Below are positions 1 through 5,331 of a stretch of DNA of 5,846 bases, piece by piece. The DNA lies in contig DEAW01000139.1 in NCBI GenBank assembly GCA_002348315.1, positions 7,034 to 12,879 on the forward strand, written 5' to 3'. A model generated the notes under the pieces. It had not been told where the DNA came from and did no database searches. It saw nothing but the letters and a program-made list of their open reading frames with translations. Made by a program: the position numbers and the translations under genes. The stretch comes from Planctomycetaceae bacterium UBA2972. GTDB lineage: Bacteria; Planctomycetota; Planctomycetia; Pirellulales; Pirellulaceae. Numbering within the stretch: the stretch's first letter is position 1; the number at the start of each line of letters is the position of its first letter.

Positions 1-129
1 GCTCCAGCAGATGAAGCGGCAGAAGCAGAGGCAGACGCCGAAGCAACTGCGGAAGATGCTTCCAGCGATGAATCGGAGGAGGCGGAAGAATCATCCGACG
101 CTGATGCCGACGCTGGAGAAGAAGAGTAA
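1..129 (+). CDS. rplJ: 50S ribosomal protein L10, C-terminal tail only (partial, 5' end outside window)
   Basis: Reading from base 1 gives 42 codons and a TAA stop at 127-129. The peptide is low-complexity and acidic: 14 Ala, 13 Glu, 7 Asp and 5 Ser, with no Lys or Arg. Much of it alternates Ala with Glu or Asp. None of the conserved L10 fold lies inside the window, so the name comes from position: the gene directly upstream of rplL in this conserved locus is rplJ. L10 binds 23S rRNA at the stalk base, and its C-terminal helix carries the L12 dimers. Typical L10 proteins of about 165-175 aa end near that helix, so this tail is probably a lineage-specific extension beyond it. The stop is 143 nt before rplL. 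A different acidic-tailed protein cannot be excluded from this fragment alone. Confidence 0.8.
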   Translation, partial: APADEAAEAEADAEATAEDASSDESEEAEESSDADADAGEEE

Positions 130-140
130 AACCAATTTCT

Positions 141-170
141 GTTCCCGCCGTTGGGAGCACGAAAGTTTTT
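141..170 (+). terminator. Possible weak terminator or attenuator after rplJ
   Basis: Bases 141-146 (GTTCCC) pair with 153-158 (GGGAGC) in a 6-bp stem that includes one G-T wobble, with a 6-nt loop. The hairpin starts 11 nt after the rplJ stop. A T5 run follows only at 166-170, 7 nt beyond the stem, with further T runs at 180-185 and 187-191. That gap is wider than in a canonical intrinsic terminator, so at most partial termination is likely. It overlaps the -35 part of the promoter candidate at 151-180, and both readings could be coincidental in this AT-rich stretch. Confidence 0.22.
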
Positions 171-180
171 AATACATTAT
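151..180 (+). promoter_or_regulatory. Candidate sigma-70-type promoter for rplL
   Basis: TTGGGA (151-156, 4 of 6 matches to TTGACA) is followed by TACATT (173-178, 4 of 6 to TATAAT) after 16 nt, or CATTAT (175-180, 4 of 6) after 18 nt. The surrounding 165-191 stretch is very T-rich, which would help melting. Initiation would fall near 185-188, just before the leader hairpin at 197-235. A private promoter would suit L12, which is needed in several copies per ribosome. The motif match is weak and AT-rich DNA gives such matches by chance. Confidence 0.25.
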
Positions 181-196
181 TTTTTGTTTTTGCAGT

Positions 197-235
197 CGGA
201 AAATGCCCAGTAGGTTCAGCTCCGTAGGGTTTCCG
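197..235 (+). promoter_or_regulatory. Leader hairpin upstream of rplL
   Basis: CGGAAA (197-202) pairs perfectly with TTTCCG (230-235). After a 3-nt bulge (203-205), CCC (206-208) continues the stem with GGG (227-229), and GG (213-214) can pair with CC (222-223) at the top. A second copy of TGCCCAG occurs at 239-245 (first copy 204-210), so GGG 227-229 could instead pair with CCC 241-243. This gives two mutually exclusive folds shortly before the start codon. The hairpin may protect the 5' end of an rplL transcript or regulate its translation. Function is inference; the pairing is read directly. Confidence 0.45.
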
Positions 236-242
236 AATTGCC

Positions 243-269
243 CAGATAAAGTGAGAAAGGCTTAATCTG
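243..269 (+). promoter_or_regulatory. rplL ribosome binding site inside a short inverted repeat
   Basis: The purine run GAGAAAGG (253-260) is the only Shine-Dalgarno-like sequence before rplL and ends 12 nt before the ATG at 273, slightly farther than ideal. It is flanked by CAGAT (243-247) and ATCTG (265-269), a perfect 5-bp inverted repeat that would hold the site in a 17-nt loop. Such a loop would present rather than hide the site. The stem is short and may be chance. Confidence 0.4.
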
Positions 270-272
270 AAA

Positions 273-689
273 ATGTCTGACGAAGCAGCAACAGTAGAAG
301 TATCTGCCGAAATCAAAGGCTTAGGCGATCAGCTTGTAGAATTAACTCTCAAGCAAGCCAAGGAACTCAGTGACTACCTCAAAGACGAGCACGGTATTGA
401 AGCCGCTGCTGGTGGTGGTGCAGTTGTCGTAGCAGCTGGCGGTGGCGCCGGTGGTGACGGTGGTGCAGCCGAAGAGAAAACTGAATTCAATGTTGTTCTA
501 ACCGGATTTGGCGACAAGAAACTCAACGTCGTGAAAGAAGTTAAGAACATCACTGGCCAAAGCCTGATGGATGCTAAGAAGCTAGTTGAAGGTGTACCTG
601 CTACTATTAAAGAAGGTGCCCCTAAAGACGAAGCCGATGCAATCAAGGAAAAACTCGAAGCTGCCGGAGGTACTGTCGAACTTCAATAG
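273..689 (+). CDS. rplL: 50S ribosomal protein L7/L12
   Basis: L12 dimers form the mobile ribosomal stalk, recruiting EF-Tu, EF-G, IF2 and RF3 and stimulating their GTPase activity. The 138-aa product has the standard layout. An N-terminal helical domain (about residues 10-43) dimerises and binds L10. A flexible hinge spans about 44-67. The globular C-terminal domain (about 69-138) contains EFNVVL, the KLNVVKEVK helix, the ITGQSLMDAKKLVEGVP segment and a terminal AAGGTVEL strand. K83, K88 and K102 match the E. coli factor-binding lysines K65, K70 and K84. The family is usually 120-130 aa; the extra length is mainly a longer N-terminus. The hinge is unusual, with ten Gly and no Pro between residues 44 and 66, where Ala/Pro/Val is common. 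The ATG at 273 is the only sensible start, since the next Met is residue 99. The TAG stop is followed by an unusually long spacer. Confidence 0.98.
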   Translation: MSDEAATVEVSAEIKGLGDQLVELTLKQAKELSDYLKDEHGIEAAAGGGAVVVAAGGGAGGDGGAAEEKTEFNVVLTGFGDKKLNVVKEVKNITGQSLMDAKKLVEGVPATIKEGAPKDEADAIKEKLEAAGGTVELQ

Positions 690-716
690 TTCGCAGTGCG
701 ACCGAAGCGGTGGGAT

Positions 717-774
717 TGAGCAGCTGAAATGCTCGGCCCGGAATCCGGTAGCCTTGTAGGTAACATTACCAGGC
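717..774 (+). other. Cluster of hairpins directly after rplL
   Basis: Three stems lie close together. GAGCA (718-722) pairs with TGCTC (730-734) around a 7-nt loop, extended by a T-G pair at 717/735. GGC-CCGG (735-741) pairs with CCGG (745-748) and GCC (751-753) around the triloop AAT, with a 2-nt bulge. GCCT (751-754) and GGTA (759-762) pair with TACC (767-770) and AGGC (771-774), with a 4-nt bulge. The last two share bases 751-753 and so compete. No T-run follows, so these are not terminators. They could be a processing or 3'-end stabilising structure for rplL mRNA. Confidence 0.35.
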
Positions 775-845
775 GAGACTGCTGGAATTCTGTAAAGAGT
801 CCTTCATGAGATGCTTGATCCTCTCTGGTTTTTTCCGGTTTGTCA

Positions 846-874
846 AAGCGTGCGCAGTCTACTGCGCTCAGCTT
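846..874 (+). other. Strong hairpin in the rplL-rpoB spacer
   Basis: GCGCAG (852-857) pairs perfectly with CTGCGC (862-867) around a TCTA tetraloop. Beyond an internal loop (GT against TCA), AAGC (846-849) pairs with GCTT (871-874), giving ten base pairs in all. No T-run follows, so it is not an intrinsic terminator. A double-stranded element of this kind could be an RNase III cleavage site, as known between rplL and rpoB in E. coli. That role is inferred from position only. Confidence 0.4.
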
Positions 875-1042
875 AGCATTCGGATTCCAGTAAAAACGGT
901 GGATATTCATTCCGCATTGTCGTTACACTAAAGCGTTGATTCGAAAACGTCTGAAGTGCCCGATGCGGGGCGTCCTGATTGGATTCAGGCGTCGAGAATT
1001 TCCGGAACTAGTTCATTGGCAGCCCGAGTCAGGGTTTCCAGC

Positions 1043-1066
1043 CCCGGTTACAGTGTATCAACCGGG
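1043..1066 (+). other. Perfect 7-bp hairpin in the rplL-rpoB spacer
   Basis: CCCGGTT (1043-1049) pairs perfectly with AACCGGG (1060-1066) around a 10-nt loop. Five of the seven pairs are G-C, so it should be stable in RNA. It has no downstream T-run and no obvious gene to serve; the role is unknown. Confidence 0.4.
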
Positions 1067-1290
1067 ATTGTGAAAGGTGGTCGTTTGACGCAGGTTAGTA
1101 TCGCCAGAAGTTTTTTCAAAAAATTCTTCGACGAATACAAAACCCTAAGAATCGCTGCGCAGGGTGTACGCGCTGTCGGCGACAACCGTCATTTTCTTCG
1201 ACTTTTTTCTCGCAATCCCGCCCGAGCACTCGCCGCTAGTACCGTCAACCATGGAATCCTTCCAAGCCAGCCAACCTTCCGAAGTTTCAA

Positions 1291-1314
1291 GCCTCTGCCA
1301 AACAGCAGTCAGGC
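1291..1314 (+). other. 8-bp bulged hairpin just upstream of the terminator
   Basis: GCCT (1291-1294) pairs with AGGC (1311-1314), and CTGC (1295-1298) with GCAG (1305-1308). There is a 2-nt bulge (TC, 1309-1310) on the 3' side and a 6-nt loop. It ends 26 nt before the terminator stem begins. It may be part of the same leader or 3'-UTR structure, or an alternative partner in attenuation; no direct sequence overlap with the terminator was found. Confidence 0.35.
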
Positions 1315-1339
1315 AAACGTACGATCGAGAAGTAATCCT

Positions 1340-1385
1340 AAAGCATGTCGCTACCGACTTTCGGGAGCCACATGCTTTTGTTTTT
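1340..1385 (+). terminator. Rho-independent terminator (or attenuator) between rplL and rpoB
   Basis: AAAGCATGT (1340-1348) pairs with ACATGCTTT (1370-1378) in nine perfect pairs. After a 1x1 mismatch (1349/1369), GCT (1350-1352) pairs with AGC (1366-1368). After a second 1x1 mismatch (1353/1365), CCGA (1354-1357) pairs with TCGG (1361-1364) around the triloop CTT. That is sixteen pairs with two single mismatches. The 3' arm runs into TTTTGTTTTT (1376-1385). The reverse strand has only a T3 run after the stem, so the signal points along + only, in the direction of rplL and rpoB. It lies about 650 nt after rplL and 141 nt before rpoB. The length of the stem and the single G in the T-run are slightly non-ideal, so partial read-through into rpoB is possible. 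Confidence 0.75.
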
Positions 1386-1429
1386 GGATGTCATCAATTC
1401 TCAGCGATTTTATTGGAAACTTCCCCCAA

Positions 1430-1458
1430 CTGACACAGATACTTACGTTATTTACCAA
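1430..1458 (+). promoter_or_regulatory. Weak promoter candidate for rpoBC
   Basis: CTGACA (1430-1435) matches five of six bases of the -35 consensus, but the -10 position 17 nt downstream, TACCAA (1453-1458), matches only three of six. An alternative is TTGGAA (1413-1418) with GATACT (1438-1443) at a 19-nt spacing. Both lie between the terminator and rpoB, where a promoter would be expected if rpoBC is transcribed independently. Sequence support alone is poor. Confidence 0.2.
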
Positions 1459-1486
1459 CCCCATTAACGACGTGAAACCGTAGGTG

Positions 1487-1519
1487 CATCTTCTCGGAAG
1501 ATGACAATTTACAACGGAG
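1487..1519 (+). promoter_or_regulatory. Hairpin plus ribosome binding site in front of rpoB
   Basis: CATCTTC (1487-1493) pairs perfectly with GAAGATG (1497-1503) around the triloop TCG. CGGAG (1515-1519) is the Shine-Dalgarno sequence, 7 nt before the rpoB ATG at 1527, and fixes that start. The hairpin ends 11 nt before the site, so it leaves the site free but is close enough to contact an initiating ribosome. There is no T-run after it, so it is not a terminator. A role in translation control or mRNA processing is inferred. Confidence 0.45.
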
Positions 1520-1526
1520 CAACAAC

Positions 1527-4500
1527 ATGCCAATTAAAGCACAACGTCGCCTCGAACCCACGAATATCCATCGCTTTGGCCGTGGATATGATGCTCATCC
1601 TATTCCGGATCTGACCGCAATTCAGACTGCCAGCTATGAAGCTTTCCAGCAGTCCAGCGTGGATCCACAAAAGCGAAAAGAGCAGGGTCTCGAAGGAGTT
1701 CTCAAGGAAATCTTCCCTGTAGAAAGCTACGACAAACAGCTCACTCTGGACTACCTGGATTACGATCTGGGTAAACCGCGATATACCCCGGAAGAATGCC
1801 GACAGTTACGACTGACTTACGGCCGGCCACTCAAAGTGCGATTGCGACTTAACAAAGAGGAGCCCATCGAGGAAGAAGTTTATCTCGGTGATCTGCCGGT
1901 CATGATGGGTGGTGGTGAATTTATCATCAACGGTGCCGAACGTGTGGTTGTAAGCCAGCTTCACCGTTCACCAGGCGTTGACTTCGTCATGGAAGCGGAT
2001 ACAACAACCGATCGTAAACTGGCAAGTTGCCGGGTGATTCCCGAGCGAGGGAGTTGGATTGAAGTCAATGTGACGAAAAAAGATCTGCTCAGTATTCGCA
2101 TCGACCAAAGCGGGAAGTTCTCGGCCATGACGCTGTTGCGGGCCATGGGGCCTGAGTACAGTTCGGACGCGGATATCCTACGGACGTTCCATGACACGTC
2201 AGAAGAGACCGTTAAGGATGGACGTAGTGTCAGTAAAATCGAAGGCAAAATAGCCGTCGATGATATTGTCTACCCCGGTGGTAGTGAACGTGCTGGTGAA
2301 ATCATTCTCGAAGCCGGTCAAAAGATTACGCTCAATGCTGCGGAATTGATTTGTACTTCCGGTATCGACAGCATCGAAGTCATGGAAGCCACCAAGAGCA
2401 ACCTGATTTTCAACTCGCTGGGGGATGACACCACCAGCAGTCATGAAGAAGCATTGCTGCGAATCTACCAGCGTCTGCGTCCCGGGAATCCTCCTCAACT
2501 GGAAAAAGCGCGTACGCTGTTCCAGGAAAAGTTCTTTGATTCCAATCGCTATCGTCTGGGACGAGTCGGCCGTTTCCGCATCAACCGCAAGTTTGGTTTA
2601 GCGGTACCTGAAACGGAAATGACTCTGCGTCCGGAAGACCTGATTGCTTCGATCGAATATCTGATCGGTCTGACGGTTCAGCAGGAAGGTATCCATGTCG
2701 ACGACATTGACAACCTGGGAAATCGCCGCTTGCGTACCATCGATGAACTCGCTTCGGATGAACTTCGAAAAGGCTTCCTCAAACTCCGACGAACCGTGCA
2801 GGAACGTATGAGTTTGAAAGACCAGGAGGACATGACTCCTCGCAGTCTGATTAACCCAAAGAGTATTTCAGCGGCGATCGAATACTTCTTCGGTCGCGGT
2901 GAATTGTCTCAGGTCGTAGACCAGACGAATCCGCTGAGTCAATTGACGCATGAACGTCGTCTTTCTGCTTTAGGCCCCGGTGGTTTGAATCGTAAACGTG
3001 CCGGATTTGAAGTGCGTGACGTTCACATTTCGCACTATGGTCGAATCTGTCCGATTGAAACACCTGAAGGTACCAACATCGGATTGATCTCGAGTTTGGC
3101 GATTTATGCCAGCGTCGATGATTATGGATTCCTTGTCACTCCGTACCGAAAAGTTTCGGGAGGTCGCGTCACCGACGAAATCTGTACTCTGCGAGCTGAC
3201 GAAGAAGCAAATTCTTTCGTGGCTCCGGCTGATATCGCGGTCGAAGGCAACAAGATTGTTGGCGGTCCGAACCTGATTGCCCGTATTCGTGGTGACTTCC
3301 GAATCGTAAATCCGGAAGACATTCAATACATGGATATCGCTCCATGTCAGATGGTCGGAGTCTCGGCGAACCTGATTCCATTCCTCGAACACGACGATGC
3401 CAATCGCGCCTTAATGGGCTCGAACATGCAGCGTCAGGCGGTACCTTTGCTCGAAGCAGAACCACCGATCGTGGGAACAGGAATGGAACGTCACATTGCT
3501 CAGAACTCGAGCATGGTGGTACGGGCCCAGGTTTCCGGCAAGATTAATCAGGTGGATGCAACACAAATCACCGTTGGCAATACCGTTCATAAGCTGAAGA
3601 AGTATGTCGGCCTGAACGAGCGAACTTGTAACAACCAAAAGCCGATTGTGGCTTTAGGTGATAAAGTCGAAGCCGGTCAGGTGATCGCTGACGGAGCAGC
3701 CACTCGCAAGGGTGAACTGGCACTCGGTCGAAACGTTCTGGTGGGCTTCATGTCTTACGAAGGTTACAACTTTGAAGACGCGATCATCATCAGCGAAGAG
3801 TTGGTGGTGAATGATGTTTATACATCTATCCATATTGAAGAATACGATGTGGAAATTCGTGAAACGAAGCTTGGACGTGAAGAATTTACTCGAGACATCC
3901 CGAATGTCAGTGAAAAAATGCTTCGCAACCTGGATGACAACGGCATCGTACAGGTCGGGACGTATGTCAAGCCTGGCGACGTGCTTGTGGGTAAGGTCTC
4001 TCCTAAATCCAAAACCGAGCTGACTCCGGAAGAAAAACTTCTGCACGCGATCTTTGGACGTGCCGGTGAAGACGTGAAGAACGATTCACTGGAAGTTCCA
4101 TCCGGCGTGGAAGGGATTGTAATCGACACCGAGAAATTCTCACGACGCATGAGTCTGTCAGATTCCGAACGTAAGATCTTTGAAAAGGATCTGAAAGAGG
4201 CGGAGACTGCCGGGAATGCCAAAGTCGTGGACTGCTTCCTCGAAATGATTACTGAAATGGAAGGTGTTCTCGGTCGCAAACTCAGCGACGAAGATGGTAC
4301 GCCTTACCGCACAAATGATGACATCAAATACCTGGCTGAAGTGGCAGAGCAATTCCGCCTCGACAGTGTAACCGCTTCCATGCGAAGCGAGGACGCTGTG
4401 GCCAAGGTATCGAAAATCTATAAGGCACATTTGGGAGGCCTCGAGCAGGCACTTGATGTACGTGACCGTGAGCTCAACACCATGAAACGTGGTGATGAAC

Positions 4501-5249
4501 TTCGCAGTGGCGTGTTGCAGATGGTGAAAGTCTATATTGCCACCAAGCGGACAATTTCCGTCGGTGACAAAATGGCGGGACGCCACGGTAACAAAGGGGT
4601 GATTGCGAAGATTCTTCCTGTGGAAGATATGCCGTTCCTGGAAGATGGGACTCCTATCCAAATCATGCTGAACCCACTTGGGGTTCCCAGCCGAATGAAT
4701 GTGGGGCAGATTCTTGAAACCCACCTTGGTTGGGCCGGAGCTCGATTAGGTACTCAGTTCCAAACACCGGTTTTCGATGGTGCTAAAGAAGGCGAAATTA
4801 ATGAATGGTTGGATAAGGCCGGCTTGCCGTCTCACGGGAAGGTGTCTTTATTCGACGGTCGCACAGGCGAATCGATGGAACAGGAAACCACGGTTGGCTA
4901 CATCTACATGTTGAAACTTCACCATCTGGTGGATGATAAGGTTCATGCTCGCAGTACCGGACCTTATTCGCTGATTACTCAGCAACCACTCGGCGGTAAA
5001 GCTCGCTTCGGTGGACAGCGATTTGGAGAAATGGAAGTTTGGGCTCTGGAAGCTTATGGAGCTGCTTACATTCTGCAGGAACTGTTAACCGTTAAGAGTG
5101 ACGATGTGGAAGGCCGTACTAAGATCTACGAATCGATGGTCAAAGGTGAGAACACACTGGAAGCAGGCACGCCCGCCAGCTTTGATGTGCTTACCAACGA
5201 GATTCGCGGTCTGGCTCTGAATATGCAACTCGAAAAACGACGCGTCTAA
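1527..5249 (+). CDS. rpoB: DNA-directed RNA polymerase subunit beta
   Basis: Beta forms one jaw of the RNA polymerase cleft and, with beta prime, the catalytic site for RNA synthesis. The 1240-aa product is complete; B. subtilis has about 1193 and E. coli 1342. The N-terminal protrusion and lobe span about residues 25-450. The fork/rifampicin region is 454-521, with QTNPLSQ and HERRLSALGPGG. The hybrid-binding/wall domain follows to about 1165, then the C-terminal clamp segment. E750-D751 match the acidic pair E813-D814 of E. coli near the active site. K1015 and K1023 in GDKMAGRHGNKG match the RNA-contacting K1065 and K1073. Residues about 876-990 hold a charged helical stretch at the site of a lineage-variable insertion. 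In the rifamycin pocket D465, H475 and S480 (E. coli D516, H526, S531) are kept, but E459, V463 and V464 replace the usual Gln, Phe and Met. The start has a good ribosome binding site at 1515-1519. rpoC follows after 82 nt. Confidence 0.99.
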   Translation: MPIKAQRRLEPTNIHRFGRGYDAHPIPDLTAIQTASYEAFQQSSVDPQKRKEQGLEGVLKEIFPVESYDKQLTLDYLDYDLGKPRYTPEECRQLRLTYGRPLKVRLRLNKEEPIEEEVYLGDLPVMMGGGEFIINGAERVVVSQLHRSPGVDFVMEADTTTDRKLASCRVIPERGSWIEVNVTKKDLLSIRIDQSGKFSAMTLLRAMGPEYSSDADILRTFHDTSEETVKDGRSVSKIEGKIAVDDIVYPGGSERAGEIILEAGQKITLNAAELICTSGIDSIEVMEATKSNLIFNSLGDDTTSSHEEALLRIYQRLRPGNPPQLEKARTLFQEKFFDSNRYRLGRVGRFRINRKFGLAVPETEMTLRPEDLIASIEYLIGLTVQQEGIHVDDIDNLGNRRLRTIDELASDELRKGFLKLRRTVQERMSLKDQEDMTPRSLINPKSISAAIEYFFGRGELSQVVDQTNPLSQLTHERRLSALGPGGLNRKRAGFEVRDVHISHYGRICPIETPEGTNIGLISSLAIYASVDDYGFLVTPYRKVSGGRVTDEICTLRADEEANSFVAPADIAVEGNKIVGGPNLIARIRGDFRIVNPEDIQYMDIAPCQMVGVSANLIPFLEHDDANRALMGSNMQRQAVPLLEAEPPIVGTGMERHIAQNSSMVVRAQVSGKINQVDATQITVGNTVHKLKKYVGLNERTCNNQKPIVALGDKVEAGQVIADGAATRKGELALGRNVLVGFMSYEGYNFEDAIIISEELVVNDVYTSIHIEEYDVEIRETKLGREEFTRDIPNVSEKMLRNLDDNGIVQVGTYVKPGDVLVGKVSPKSKTELTPEEKLLHAIFGRAGEDVKNDSLEVPSGVEGIVIDTEKFSRRMSLSDSERKIFEKDLKEAETAGNAKVVDCFLEMITEMEGVLGRKLSDEDGTPYRTNDDIKYLAEVAEQFRLDSVTASMRSEDAVAKVSKIYKAHLGGLEQALDVRDRELNTMKRGDELRSGVLQMVKVYIATKRTISVGDKMAGRHGNKGVIAKILPVEDMPFLEDGTPIQIMLNPLGVPSRMNVGQILETHLGWAGARLGTQFQTPVFDGAKEGEINEWLDKAGLPSHGKVSLFDGRTGESMEQETTVGYIYMLKLHHLVDDKVHARSTGPYSLITQQPLGGKARFGGQRFGEMEVWALEAYGAAYILQELLTVKSDDVEGRTKIYESMVKGENTLEAGTPASFDVLTNEIRGLALNMQLEKRRV

Positions 5250-5283
5250 ACAGAGTAATCCTTTTCTAACAAACACCCAACCC

Positions 5284-5307
5284 TGTTAACCATTGATCTG
5301 GTTAATG
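5284..5307 (+). other. Hairpin in the rpoB-rpoC gap
   Basis: TTAACCA (5286-5292) pairs perfectly with TGGTTAA (5299-5305) around a 6-nt loop, and two G-T pairs can extend it to 5284-5307. It lies 35 nt after the rpoB stop and ends 9 nt before the rpoC Shine-Dalgarno. The following bases are TGATCCC, not a T-run, so it should not terminate transcription. It could adjust rpoC translation or mRNA processing; the function is unknown. Confidence 0.4.
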
Positions 5308-5331
5308 TGATCCCAAAAGGAGCACGATCAA

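Larger units (their letters stand above)
690..1526 (+). other. 837-nt rplL-rpoB spacer, apparently non-coding and rich in potential hairpins
   Basis: No gene is supported here. The longest open frame (GTG at 956 to 1483) lacks a ribosome binding site, resembles no family I recognise, and runs through the terminator hairpin. No tRNA or rRNA was seen. On the + strand the spacer contains many inverted repeats able to form RNA stems. The main ones have their own entries: 717-774, 846-874, 1043-1066, 1291-1314, 1340-1378 and 1487-1503. Weaker ones are 974-978 with 985-989 (CCTGA/TCAGG), 1142-1146 with 1161-1165 (ACCCT/AGGGT) and 1252-1256 with 1260-1264 (TGGAA/TTCCA). Direct repeats include TTCTTCGAC (1124-1132 and 1194-1202) and GGCGTC (969-974 and 988-993). 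In E. coli the equivalent gap is about 320 nt and contains a partial terminator and an RNase III site; a similar role is plausible here. Confidence 0.6.

Noticed and set aside
213..240. GGTTCAGCTCC at 213-223, considered as a tRNA T-arm
   Set aside because: It does not fit the T-loop consensus, and no acceptor, D or anticodon arms can be placed around it; the bases fit the leader hairpin better.
683..910. 75-codon open frame on the - strand after rplL
   Set aside because: It overlaps the rplL end and the hairpin cluster, has no ribosome binding site that I can see and no family resemblance.
1110..1130. GAAG-T6-C-A6-TTCTTC, a near-palindrome considered as a terminator or operator
   Set aside because: The stem is almost all A-T with an unpaired 2-nt offset and a 1-nt centre, so it would not form a stable hairpin; no T-run follows.
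1175..1208. T6 run at 1203-1208 after a possible GTCG (1175-1178)/CGAC (1199-1202) stem, considered as a second terminator
   Set aside because: The stem is only 4 bp with a 20-nt loop, too weak for intrinsic termination.
1164..1433. 89-codon open frame on the + strand overlapping the one above in another frame
   Set aside because: It has no Shine-Dalgarno, no recognisable family, and also crosses the terminator stem.
956..1483. 175-codon open frame on the + strand (GTG start) in the rplL-rpoB spacer
   Set aside because: There is no ribosome binding site before the GTG, the predicted protein is Ser/Arg-rich with no recognisable motif or domain, and it reads through the strong terminator hairpin at 1340-1378. 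It is best explained as chance openness; ribosome profiling or conservation of the frame would reverse this.
3654..4724. Several long antisense open frames within rpoB (for example 3654-4046, 3818-4279 and 4158-4724)
   Set aside because: They are opposite a highly conserved gene whose codon pattern leaves the reverse frames open; none resembles a known protein.
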